Positions 1-7,176 of a stretch of 64,000 nt of DNA are shown here, piece by piece. Location: positions 744,001-808,000 of the forward strand of contig NZ_WRPP01000005.1 of the NCBI RefSeq assembly GCF_009760405.1. Direction: 5' to 3'. A model generated the notes under the pieces. The model did no database searches and was not told where the DNA came from. It saw only the letters and a program-made list of their open reading frames with translations. The stretch comes from Nocardia terrae (GTDB lineage: Bacteria; Actinomycetota; Actinomycetes; Mycobacteriales; Mycobacteriaceae). How positions within the stretch are numbered: the stretch's first letter is position 1; every line of letters starts with the position of its first letter. The position numbers were made by a program, and so were the translations under genes.

Positions 1-169
1 TCTCCTCGGGAGACCCGTCGATGCGATCGAACGGGACGAACGCGGTGCCGCCGCGCTCGGCCAGCACCTTGGTGATGGCCGCGGTCAGGGTGGTCTTGCC
101 GTGGTCGACGTGACCCATGGTGCCGATGTTGACGTGCGGCTTGTTACGGACATAGGCCTGCTTGGCCAT
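1..169 (-). CDS. tuf: Elongation factor Tu, divergent paralogue (5' end only)
   Basis: Only the first 56 codons are in the window. They hold the EF-Tu N-terminus with P-loop GHVDHGKTT, so the product is the GTPase that delivers aminoacyl-tRNA to the ribosome. The ATG at 169 has a GGAGAGAG ribosome binding site just upstream. After the P-loop helix the protein reads AERGGTAFVPFDRIDGSPEE. Canonical actinobacterial EF-Tu instead has a longer segment there ending in AFDQID-APEE. The short GT-FVPFDRID form recalls the second EF-Tu (tuf3 type) of Streptomyces, from memory of that family. No fusA or rps gene lies upstream, so this is not the str-operon copy as far as can be seen. EF-Tu identity is certain; the paralogue assignment is an inference from 56 residues. 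Confidence 0.9.
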   Translation of the reverse strand, partial: MAKQAYVRNKPHVNIGTMGHVDHGKTTLTAAITKVLAERGGTAFVPFDRIDGSPEE

Positions 170-220
170 GATGAATCTCTCTCCGGGAGCGCAAGTTTCG
201 AGGGATCTCAGCAGCGAGCC

Positions 221-261
221 GACCTTCCCCGTCTGAGGTCCGGGACGTCCCGGAGAAGGTC
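221..261 (-). promoter_or_regulatory. Structured tuf leader: nested hairpin
   Basis: In the 207-bp gap between the SARP stop and the tuf start, the outer arms GACCTTC (221-227) and GAAGGTC (255-261) are complementary. They enclose the perfect 16-bp palindrome TCCGGGACGTCCCGGA (239-254). In the tuf transcript this gives an outer 7-bp stem around a 6-bp hairpin with an ACGT loop, ending about 51 nt before the ATG. It could be a leader attenuator, a terminator for the upstream SARP gene, or an operator. The pairing is seen; the role is inferred. Confidence 0.45.
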
Positions 262-376
262 AGCTTCGTGCGCCGTCGACTGCGACAACCAGGGCAGCAG
301 CCATCGCGCCCGCGACTGCGGGGTGAGCGACGATGGACTGCGCGAACATGCCGGACATGCTGCCGGACGAAATACC

Positions 377-3300
377 TCAGCCGCAATCGATTTTCACGGC
401 ACCCGCCTCCCCCGCGGTCAGGTCCTCCCGGAAATCCAGCAGCACACCGAGGGAATCGACGTCCCCGCGCAGCCTTCGCACCAGGGCATCGGCCGCGAAC
501 CGGTACGACCGCGCTGCGGCGGGGTCGTCACACAGCTCGGCCAGGTCCGCCAGCAGCGCGTCCATCGGACCGAGATACACAGCGCCGCTGCCGAATCCGG
601 CCAGCATGCCGCTGAAAGGACGGAGCTCCGCCAGCAGCTCCCCGCCGACCCGCACCGCCCCGAGCGCGATCGCCGCACGCGCCCGGAACACCGCCATCGT
701 CTGCCAGAAGAAGTCCCGCCGCACCTCGGTGTACCGTTCGAAGATCGCCCGCGCCCGCTCGGCCTCGCCGTGATGCAACAGCGCCACCGTGTACAGCTGC
801 GCCCACAGTTCCGGATTCGAGTCGTACAGGGCCCCTATCGCTTCCACCGCCCCGGAGAGGTCTCCCCGGGCCCAGCCCACGGTCACCGCGCCGATCACCA
901 GCGCCACGTCCTCGTTGGCGACGCCCGCGTGCCGCATGCGGGCATCGAACAATCGGTAGCCCGCCTCGGCGGCCGCCAGGTCGCCGCGCACCACCTCCAG
1001 CGCGGCCGCGAAGGACAGCAGAACGTCCAGCAGCGGGCGCGATCGGCCGTTGGCGGCGCATTCCAGCGCGGCGGCGGCGTGCCGTCCGGCGGCCCGCAGG
1101 TCACCGTCGCGGCAAGCCGCCCGCAGGTGCAGGTAATGCCCGAGCGCCTCGTAGTCGGCCAGTCCGGCGCCGCGGGCCACCCGCACCATCTCCGCGGCCG
1201 TCTGCCGCCAGCCGTCCAGGCCGGCGGGCCCGGTGACGGTGTACGCCACCGCGTTGAGCGCCGCGCACAGCAGTTCCGCATCGCCGGTGGTGTGCGCCAG
1301 ATCCACCGCACAGCAGGCTCTCTCGTACATGCGCACGGCATCGCCGTCGAGCTCCGACTCGTAGACCGCCGCGATCAGCAACCGGGCGCGCATCGGGTCG
1401 GAGGTCACCCGGGTCAGCGCCGAGTCCAGTGCCGCGCGCATCCTGGCGCCCGCTCCCGCCCAGTCTCGAATGCCCCGGATGGCGGGTGCGTCCCAGCAGG
1501 TGAGCGCGCGCAGCACCGGGCCGTCTCCGCCGAGGTGCTCGGCCAGGTCGAGCGCGCGCTCGCGTACCGCCCGGGCGGCGACCGCCTGCCCGTCGTAGGC
1601 CAGGGCGCGGGTCAGCTCGCACAGGGCCTCCAGCAGATCCCGCCGGTCGCCGCGGTCCGCGGAAGGGCGGGTGTGCCCGGCGAATTCGTGCAACAGCACC
1701 ACCGAGCGCCACAGCTCGACGACGTCCGCACACGGACCGAGCCGACCGCCCTCCCGCGCCGCCGCCGTCACGTGCGCCAGCGCCCGCTCGGCGGTGGCAC
1801 GGCTCGCGCCGCGCGCTGCGTGGTAGGCCAGCAGCCCGGGATCACCACCGCTCTCGAGGTCGGCGCCGCGCTGTTCGATCAGCTCGACCGCCTCCCAGTG
1901 CATCCGGGTGCGCCGCAACAGCGAGGTGGCATCGTAGACCGTGTCGCGAATCAGGGTGTGCCCCAACTCGATTCGTCCGCGATCGTCGAATCTCACCAGT
2001 CCGGCGTCGATCGCGATGTCGACGCGGTCGATCAGCTCGTCCTCGGCCATGCCCGCCAGTACCGCGAGGGTGTCACCGTCGACGGCCCTTCCCCAGACCG
2101 CCATGTGCTGCAACACCGTTCGCACCTCGCGCGGCAGGCGGGCGATCCGCTCGCCCAGCACCGCCCGCACACTCTCCGGCAGGGATGTCGCATCTCCCTG
2201 CGCCACCATGAGTTTGGACAGCTCGCGGACGAACAGCGGATTGCCCCGGGTGCGATCGTGCAGCATCCGTAGCGTGTTGCCGTCGAGGGTGAGCAGGCCC
2301 GCGTCACGCGCGATCTCCAGGGTTCCGGCCATGTCCACACCGGTCAGCTCCAGCCGCGCGGTCATCCGGTCGGCCAGGGCGGCCTCGGTCGCGTGCAGCG
2401 CCGGAGCGGGTTCGGGACCGCGCGCCGTCACGATGATCAGCACGGGCGCATGCTGCAGCCAGGTCACCAGCTGCCGCAGCACCTGCAGCGTGGCCGGGTC
2501 GGCGCGGTGCATGTCCTCCACCACGATGGCCACCGGCGAGCGCCGGATCAGGTCCCGGCAGCGGCCGGTCACCTCCCGCACGATGGTGAACGGGTCCTCG
2601 ATGCCGGCGTGCCCGGACACGCCGCCCAGATCGCCGAGCACTTCGGTCCACGCCCACGCGGGCGGTGCGCCGTCGACCATCGCGGCACGACCGTAGGCGA
2701 CGACCCATCCCGCCGCGGCGAGTTCGCCCAGCGCGGCGCGGGCCACCGAGGTCTTGCCGGCGCCGACCTCGCCGACCATCCAGATCAGCCGCAAATCTCC
2801 GGCTCCGGCCTCGGTCGCGGCCGCGCGAATGGCGCCGCGCTGTCGCGGATAGCACATGGATTCCGACAATGCTTGTGCCACATCACTATTCGGCGCCATC
2901 GATTCGTTCTCCGCTCGCTCCGCACCCGATTTCGAACCGGCGACGGGCAATTCGCCCCGCTCGATGAGTTCTTCGGTGCTGACGGCCTGGTTCAGAATCG
3001 CCGATTCCAGTTCGGCCAGTCGCGGTCCGGGATCAATTCCGTATTCCGCCCGCAGGTAGTCCCGCGTGCGGCGCAGCGTGGCCAATGCCTCGACCTGGCG
3101 GCCGAGCCGGTATTGCGCCAGGGCCAGCAGCCGTGCGCTTTCCTCACGTCCGGGAGATTCCTCCGCCTGCGGCCGCAGCACCGCGACCACTTCCCCGGGC
3201 CGGTCGAGTTCGAGTGCGGCCTGGGCGCGCAGCTCGATCGCGGTGGCGCGCAGATCGGTCAGCCGGGATACCTCCGCCGCCGCCCAGGACGCGTCGGCAA

Positions 3301-3757
3301 AGGATTCGAATGCCTCCCCGTGCCAGCAATCCAATGCGGCGTCGAGCATTCGATACCGTTCCAAGGGCGTCGGACGCGCGCCGGGATCATGCGCGCGTTC
3401 CTCGTATTCCCGCAACAGCGCTTCGAACCGCCACGCGTCGACATTGCCGGAATCCAGGCGCAGCGCGTAACCGCTGCCTTCCGAGACCAGAATGCGGGCG
3501 GGCGATCGGGGTCTTCGCGCGGGCTCGAGCACGCGGCGCAGGTTGTGAATTTGCACCTGCAGCACCGAGGGCGCCCGAGGCGGCGGATCACCTTCCCAGA
3601 CATCCTCGATCAAACGATCCGCCCCGAGTGTCTTTCCGCCCGCGAGCACCAATCGACCGAGTATCGCTCTTTGCCGCCACGCCCCGATACGAGCCGCGCG
3701 CCCTCCCGACAACACTTGTAGCGGACCGAAAACCTGAACTTGTGGCTGTGTCATCAC
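377..3757 (-). CDS. SARP/BTAD-type transcriptional regulator with STAND ATPase, 1126 aa
   Basis: Large pathway-type activator. Residues about 1-95 are an OmpR-like winged helix (VFGPLQVLSGG...WRQRAILGRLVL). Residues 100-250 are a bacterial transcriptional activation (BTAD) domain, ending in YGIDPGPRLAELESAIL. An AAA/STAND ATPase follows near residue 310-470 with Walker A GEVGAGKTS and Walker B IVVEDMHRAD. The rest is helical and TPR-like. Such proteins bind direct repeats upstream of secondary-metabolism or stress genes in response to a nucleotide-dependent signal. The GTG at 3757 is preceded by AAGGGG; an ATG one codon later is equally possible. It is divergent from the 4170 gene, so that gene and the LAL gene behind it are candidate targets. 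Family assignment is firm; the target is unknown. Confidence 0.9.
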   Translation of the reverse strand: MMTQPQVQVFGPLQVLSGGRAARIGAWRQRAILGRLVLAGGKTLGADRLIEDVWEGDPPPRAPSVLQVQIHNLRRVLEPARRPRSPARILVSEGSGYALRLDSGNVDAWRFEALLREYEERAHDPGARPTPLERYRMLDAALDCWHGEAFESFADASWAAAEVSRLTDLRATAIELRAQAALELDRPGEVVAVLRPQAEESPGREESARLLALAQYRLGRQVEALATLRRTRDYLRAEYGIDPGPRLAELESAILNQAVSTEELIERGELPVAGSKSGAERAENESMAPNSDVAQALSESMCYPRQRGAIRAAATEAGAGDLRLIWMVGEVGAGKTSVARAALGELAAAGWVVAYGRAAMVDGAPPAWAWTEVLGDLGGVSGHAGIEDPFTIVREVTGRCRDLIRRSPVAIVVEDMHRADPATLQVLRQLVTWLQHAPVLIIVTARGPEPAPALHATEAALADRMTARLELTGVDMAGTLEIARDAGLLTLDGNTLRMLHDRTRGNPLFVRELSKLMVAQGDATSLPESVRAVLGERIARLPREVRTVLQHMAVWGRAVDGDTLAVLAGMAEDELIDRVDIAIDAGLVRFDDRGRIELGHTLIRDTVYDATSLLRRTRMHWEAVELIEQRGADLESGGDPGLLAYHAARGASRATAERALAHVTAAAREGGRLGPCADVVELWRSVVLLHEFAGHTRPSADRGDRRDLLEALCELTRALAYDGQAVAARAVRERALDLAEHLGGDGPVLRALTCWDAPAIRGIRDWAGAGARMRAALDSALTRVTSDPMRARLLIAAVYESELDGDAVRMYERACCAVDLAHTTGDAELLCAALNAVAYTVTGPAGLDGWRQTAAEMVRVARGAGLADYEALGHYLHLRAACRDGDLRAAGRHAAAALECAANGRSRPLLDVLLSFAAALEVVRGDLAAAEAGYRLFDARMRHAGVANEDVALVIGAVTVGWARGDLSGAVEAIGALYDSNPELWAQLYTVALLHHGEAERARAIFERYTEVRRDFFWQTMAVFRARAAIALGAVRVGGELLAELRPFSGMLAGFGSGAVYLGPMDALLADLAELCDDPAAARSYRFAADALVRRLRGDVDSLGVLLDFREDLTAGEAGAVKIDCG

Positions 3758-4169
3758 ACAACGCCCCTTCGAGCATCGAACTGTAGAAAACGAATTCCGA
3801 AGCGGATCAGTAAATTACCGCCGAGCCTCGAACATGACAAACCGTAGTAGTCGGCCGCAGTCCAGCAAACTGCTTGGGACACAACAACATCCGTTCGGTC
3901 GGGCGCGATTCACCACGGATCCGCTCAGCTGACAGGTTCGGTTTGAGGTCTCCACCGCCGACGGTCGTCGCGGCCGCGAGCACCCGGCATCGGGCGACGA
4001 GCCTCGGCGCTACTGTATTCACGCCGATCGCGCACCTCGTGACACCCGAGAATCACGAGTCGGCATCGAATTCGATCGGAACTCCCGCGGAAGTAATCGG
4101 TAAGCAACACGGAAGTACCGCCTTCCATAATCGCCGGGTCACATGATCACGACCACAGGAGTCGACACG
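3758..4169. promoter_or_regulatory. Divergent control region, 412 bp, no gene seen
   Basis: Separates the SARP gene (left, minus strand) from the small-protein/LAL pair (right, plus strand). I find no convincing coding sequence. It is less GC-rich than the flanking genes and holds GCGGATC near 3804 and its complement GATCCGC near 3918, plus the 22-bp-period direct repeat listed separately. Promoters for both directions should lie here. Confidence 0.5.
4088..4117 (+). repeat. Direct repeat CGGAAGTA x2, 22-bp period
   Basis: CGGAAGTA occurs at 4088-4095 and again at 4110-4117, exactly two helical turns apart and on the same face of the DNA. It lies about 50-80 bp before the ATG at 4170. SARP proteins are known to bind direct repeats at 11- or 22-bp spacing, so this is a candidate site for the divergent SARP. 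The repeat is seen; the binding is inferred. Confidence 0.4.
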
Positions 4170-4541
4170 ATGAACAACCTGGCGACCATCGGGCACGCGC
4201 TTCACCTCGCCGAATTCCCCAGCACCGCGCCGAGCCCCGATTCGTCTGCCGCGGAATTGCTTTCCGCCCTCCTAGCGGTAGCCGACCGCGTATTGGCTCT
4301 CGCGACCGATCTACTGCCGGCCGGCTCCTTCACCGACGGCGAAGCATTGCCCGCCGATACCGCCGAGCCGGAACACACCGGCCTGTACCGGGATCGGGAC
4401 GGTGATATCTGGCAGAAGACCGAACGGGGCTGGCACTTGTGCCTGCAGCGCGGCGTCGCCGTCGACGTGCGATCGCTGTGGGACTGGGAAAGCGGGCACG
4501 TCCGCGATTACGGCCCGTTCCTTCCGTTGGCCGCGAACTGA
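4170..4541 (+). CDS. Small protein of unknown function, 123 aa
   Basis: The start at ATG 4170 is chosen because AGGAG lies 8 nt upstream; a start nine codons earlier has no such site. The N-terminal two thirds is Ala/Leu-rich and helical (AAELLSALLAVADRVLALATDLL), followed by an acidic linker. The C-terminus carries YRDRDGDIWQKTERGWHLCL, a short beta-hairpin-like motif (DRDGD-W...GW). This resembles the DR-GD-W repeats of small phage- and actinobacteria-associated proteins (the phiSA1p31-related group, from memory). It ends 19 bp before the LAL regulator and is probably co-transcribed with it. No function is claimed. Confidence 0.6.
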   Translation: MNNLATIGHALHLAEFPSTAPSPDSSAAELLSALLAVADRVLALATDLLPAGSFTDGEALPADTAEPEHTGLYRDRDGDIWQKTERGWHLCLQRGVAVDVRSLWDWESGHVRDYGPFLPLAAN

Positions 4542-4560
4542 ATTCGGGAGGAGTGAATTC

Positions 4561-7173
4561 ATGACTGTCGAATCGCCACCGCTTCCCGCATTGCCGGAAT
4601 TGGGCTTCATGCCGATCGCCCGGCCCGAACTGTATGTCCGACTCGACAATGCGGTGACTTCACCGGTCGCACGGGTAATCACGATTTCCGCGCCCGCGGG
4701 CACCGGAAAAACGGTGCTGGTCGCCGATTGGCTCGATCGGCGTCTGGGCCGCACCCATCCGAACGCCGAGTACTACTGGGTCACCATCGCCGATCCGGCT
4801 GCCGCACACCACGACCCGCGGGCGGCACTGTCGGCGTGCTTCGGCGTCGGGCTACCCCGGGCCGGGCGACACGATCACACCGATGACACCGAATACACTG
4901 TCGCCCACATCGTTTCCCGACTGGCCGCGCGGGACCGCCCGGTCGTGGTCGTGATCGACAACGCACATCTGATCAGCGATCCGACAGCTATCGACTTCCT
5001 GGAGTGCTTCCTGGCGGCCGCGCCGCCGAACACCACCATGGTGCTGGCGGGCCGCCACGACCTGCCCCTGCGCTGGCACCTGCTCGACCTCGACGGCCGC
5101 CTGACCCGGGTGCGCGCACCGGATCTGGCCTTCACCGGCCTGCGCGCCGGACAGTTCACCCGCCGCCACGGCTGCGCCCTGTCCGAAGCGGAACTGACCA
5201 CCGTGCTGCGCCTGACCCGCGGCTGGGCCGCGCTCCTCCGCCTCGCCGCGCTCCACCTCGGCACGCAGCCGGATCGGGCCGCGGCCCTGGCCGAACTCGC
5301 CTCGGTACCACCGCCACTCGCCGACTTCCTCGCCGCCGAGGTGGTCGCGACGCTGCCGGAATCCCTGCTCCGCTTCGCCATCGGACTCAGCGTGCCCGTG
5401 GCCTTCACGCGGTCCCTCGCGGTCCGGCTCCGCGCGGGGGAGCCCCCGCACTCGATCGACGAGCTGGTCGGCCTGGAACTGCCCATGACCGGCACGGTGC
5501 GCGACGGCGAGGTCTGGTACACCCTGCACCCGCTGCTGCGCGCCCACCTGCTCAACCGCCTGTACCGCAGCGACATCGAGTGGTCCTACACGCTGCACCG
5601 GCACACCGCGGACTGGTATCTGGCCGCCGGTCTGCCGAGGGAGGCCCTGCCGCACGTCGTACGCGCGTCGGATACCGAACTGCTGGCCTGGTTTCTCCGC
5701 GAGCACGCCTTCCGACTGGTTCTCGACGGGCACGGGCCGATGCTGTTCGAACACCTCGAGCAGGCCGGATCCATCTCCCTGAACGACCCTTTCGTGTGGG
5801 CGCTGCGGGTCCTCGACGCCCTCGAACACGACGATGCGGACAAGGCCACCACCTACCTGGATGTACTGGCCCTGCGGCCGCGGGAGTCGGGGCGGATCGT
5901 TCCCGCCGGGTGGATCGATTCGCTCTACCTCGCCGCATGGGCCGCGATCACACGGGTCACCGGTACCGGCCCGTCCGAATTCCAGCTGCCCGAACCCATT
6001 CCGGAATCGGGGCACGCGCCCATCGACGCCTACTCGGCCGGTGAAATCGGGATGGCGCTGCTGGCCGACGGGGAGGACACGGAGGGCGAAGGATTGCTCC
6101 GCCGCGGGGCCGCGCTCGCGGAGAGTTCGGCCATACCGCGCCTGCACGTGCGCGCCGCGACCCGGCTCGCGATCACCGCCGCGATTCGCGACGAGCCGGG
6201 TCCGATGCGTGAACAGGCCGGGCTGGCTGTCGATCTCGCCGAACGGCACGGGCTCCGCGACTGCGCCGACGGCATCGCGGCCCGCACCGTCGAGGCTTTC
6301 GCCGCGTACCTGCGTGGCGGTCACACGACGGTGCCCACGACCGCGAGTTTCCCTGTCATCCAGCGGATTCCGGCTCCACCGGACGGCCCGGCCGCCGCGC
6401 GGATCACCGATATCCTCGCCGAACTCCTGGCCTTCGACGACAGCCCGGACAAACGTCGCGCGGCCGAGAGACTCCGGCGCAGCGCCGTCGTCCTGCTGCG
6501 TGGACCGTCGTCGCTGCCGGCGCTGACCGGCCGACTGCTGCCCCACGTGGTGCCGATCCTGCTCGAGGTCCGGGCAGTCGATTCGGCACGGCTGCTCACC
6601 GATGAGGCCGGGTCCAGGCTGGGCCGCACCGCGGAGATCGTTCTCGCCGAAGCTCTCCTGGAGCTGGCCAACCGGCCGCGCGTGGCGCGTGGGCTGGTCG
6701 CTCCGCTGCGGGTGGATATCGAGACGGTGCGCCCGCAGACGGTGGTCACCGCCTGGCTGGTGGAGGGTGTCGCACTGGCCGCGCTGCGCAACCGGAGCGC
6801 GGCCCGTGACGCTCTCGAACACGCGTTGGGGGACGCGGCGCCCGATCAACTGGTGCGACCGTTCCTGGACATGCCGGGGGCCGTGGCGCTGCTGGACGAC
6901 CACATCGGCACGCTCGGCCCGCACGACGACTTCGCCCAGCGCATTCGCCGCCATCCCCGGCTGCGCCGGATAGCGGCGCAGCCCAGGCTGACTCCGATGG
7001 AATTGACCGTGCTCGAGCAGATGCCGTCGGGCCGCACGGCCGCACAGATGGCCGCGAACCTCGGGATATCGGTCAACACCGTGAAAACCCATCTCCGCAG
7101 CCTCTACGCCAAGTTCGACGCCGGAAGCCGCGCGCAGGCCGTGGAATCGGCCCGCCGCAGTGGATTGTTGTGA
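4561..7173 (+). CDS. LuxR-family ATPase regulator (LAL/MalT type), 870 aa
   Basis: The ATG at 4561 follows GGGAGGAG at ideal spacing; the reading frame is open further upstream but overlaps the 4170 gene, so the later start is preferred. Walker A SAPAGTGKT is at residues 43-51 and Walker B VVVVIDNAH near 133, followed by winged-helix and helical repeats. The C-terminal LuxR helix-turn-helix is at about 808-866 (LTPMELTVLEQMPSGRTAAQ..., NTVKTHLRSLY). MalT-like proteins bind an inducer and ATP, oligomerise and activate promoters. Its stop lies 3 bp from the convergent exporter gene. The family is firm; the inducer is unknown. Confidence 0.9.
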   Translation: MTVESPPLPALPELGFMPIARPELYVRLDNAVTSPVARVITISAPAGTGKTVLVADWLDRRLGRTHPNAEYYWVTIADPAAAHHDPRAALSACFGVGLPRAGRHDHTDDTEYTVAHIVSRLAARDRPVVVVIDNAHLISDPTAIDFLECFLAAAPPNTTMVLAGRHDLPLRWHLLDLDGRLTRVRAPDLAFTGLRAGQFTRRHGCALSEAELTTVLRLTRGWAALLRLAALHLGTQPDRAAALAELASVPPPLADFLAAEVVATLPESLLRFAIGLSVPVAFTRSLAVRLRAGEPPHSIDELVGLELPMTGTVRDGEVWYTLHPLLRAHLLNRLYRSDIEWSYTLHRHTADWYLAAGLPREALPHVVRASDTELLAWFLREHAFRLVLDGHGPMLFEHLEQAGSISLNDPFVWALRVLDALEHDDADKATTYLDVLALRPRESGRIVPAGWIDSLYLAAWAAITRVTGTGPSEFQLPEPIPESGHAPIDAYSAGEIGMALLADGEDTEGEGLLRRGAALAESSAIPRLHVRAATRLAITAAIRDEPGPMREQAGLAVDLAERHGLRDCADGIAARTVEAFAAYLRGGHTTVPTTASFPVIQRIPAPPDGPAAARITDILAELLAFDDSPDKRRAAERLRRSAVVLLRGPSSLPALTGRLLPHVVPILLEVRAVDSARLLTDEAGSRLGRTAEIVLAEALLELANRPRVARGLVAPLRVDIETVRPQTVVTAWLVEGVALAALRNRSAARDALEHALGDAAPDQLVRPFLDMPGAVALLDDHIGTLGPHDDFAQRIRRHPRLRRIAAQPRLTPMELTVLEQMPSGRTAAQMAANLGISVNTVKTHLRSLYAKFDAGSRAQAVESARRSGLL

Positions 7174-7176
7174 GGC

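Noticed and set aside
101..2272. 723-codon open frame on the plus strand opposite the SARP gene
   Set aside because: Pro/Arg/His-rich composition without domains, antisense to a clear SARP-ATPase gene; a GC-rich shadow frame.
4852..7092. 746-codon frame opposite the LAL regulator
   Set aside because: No recognised domain and a composition typical of antisense frames in GC-rich DNA.
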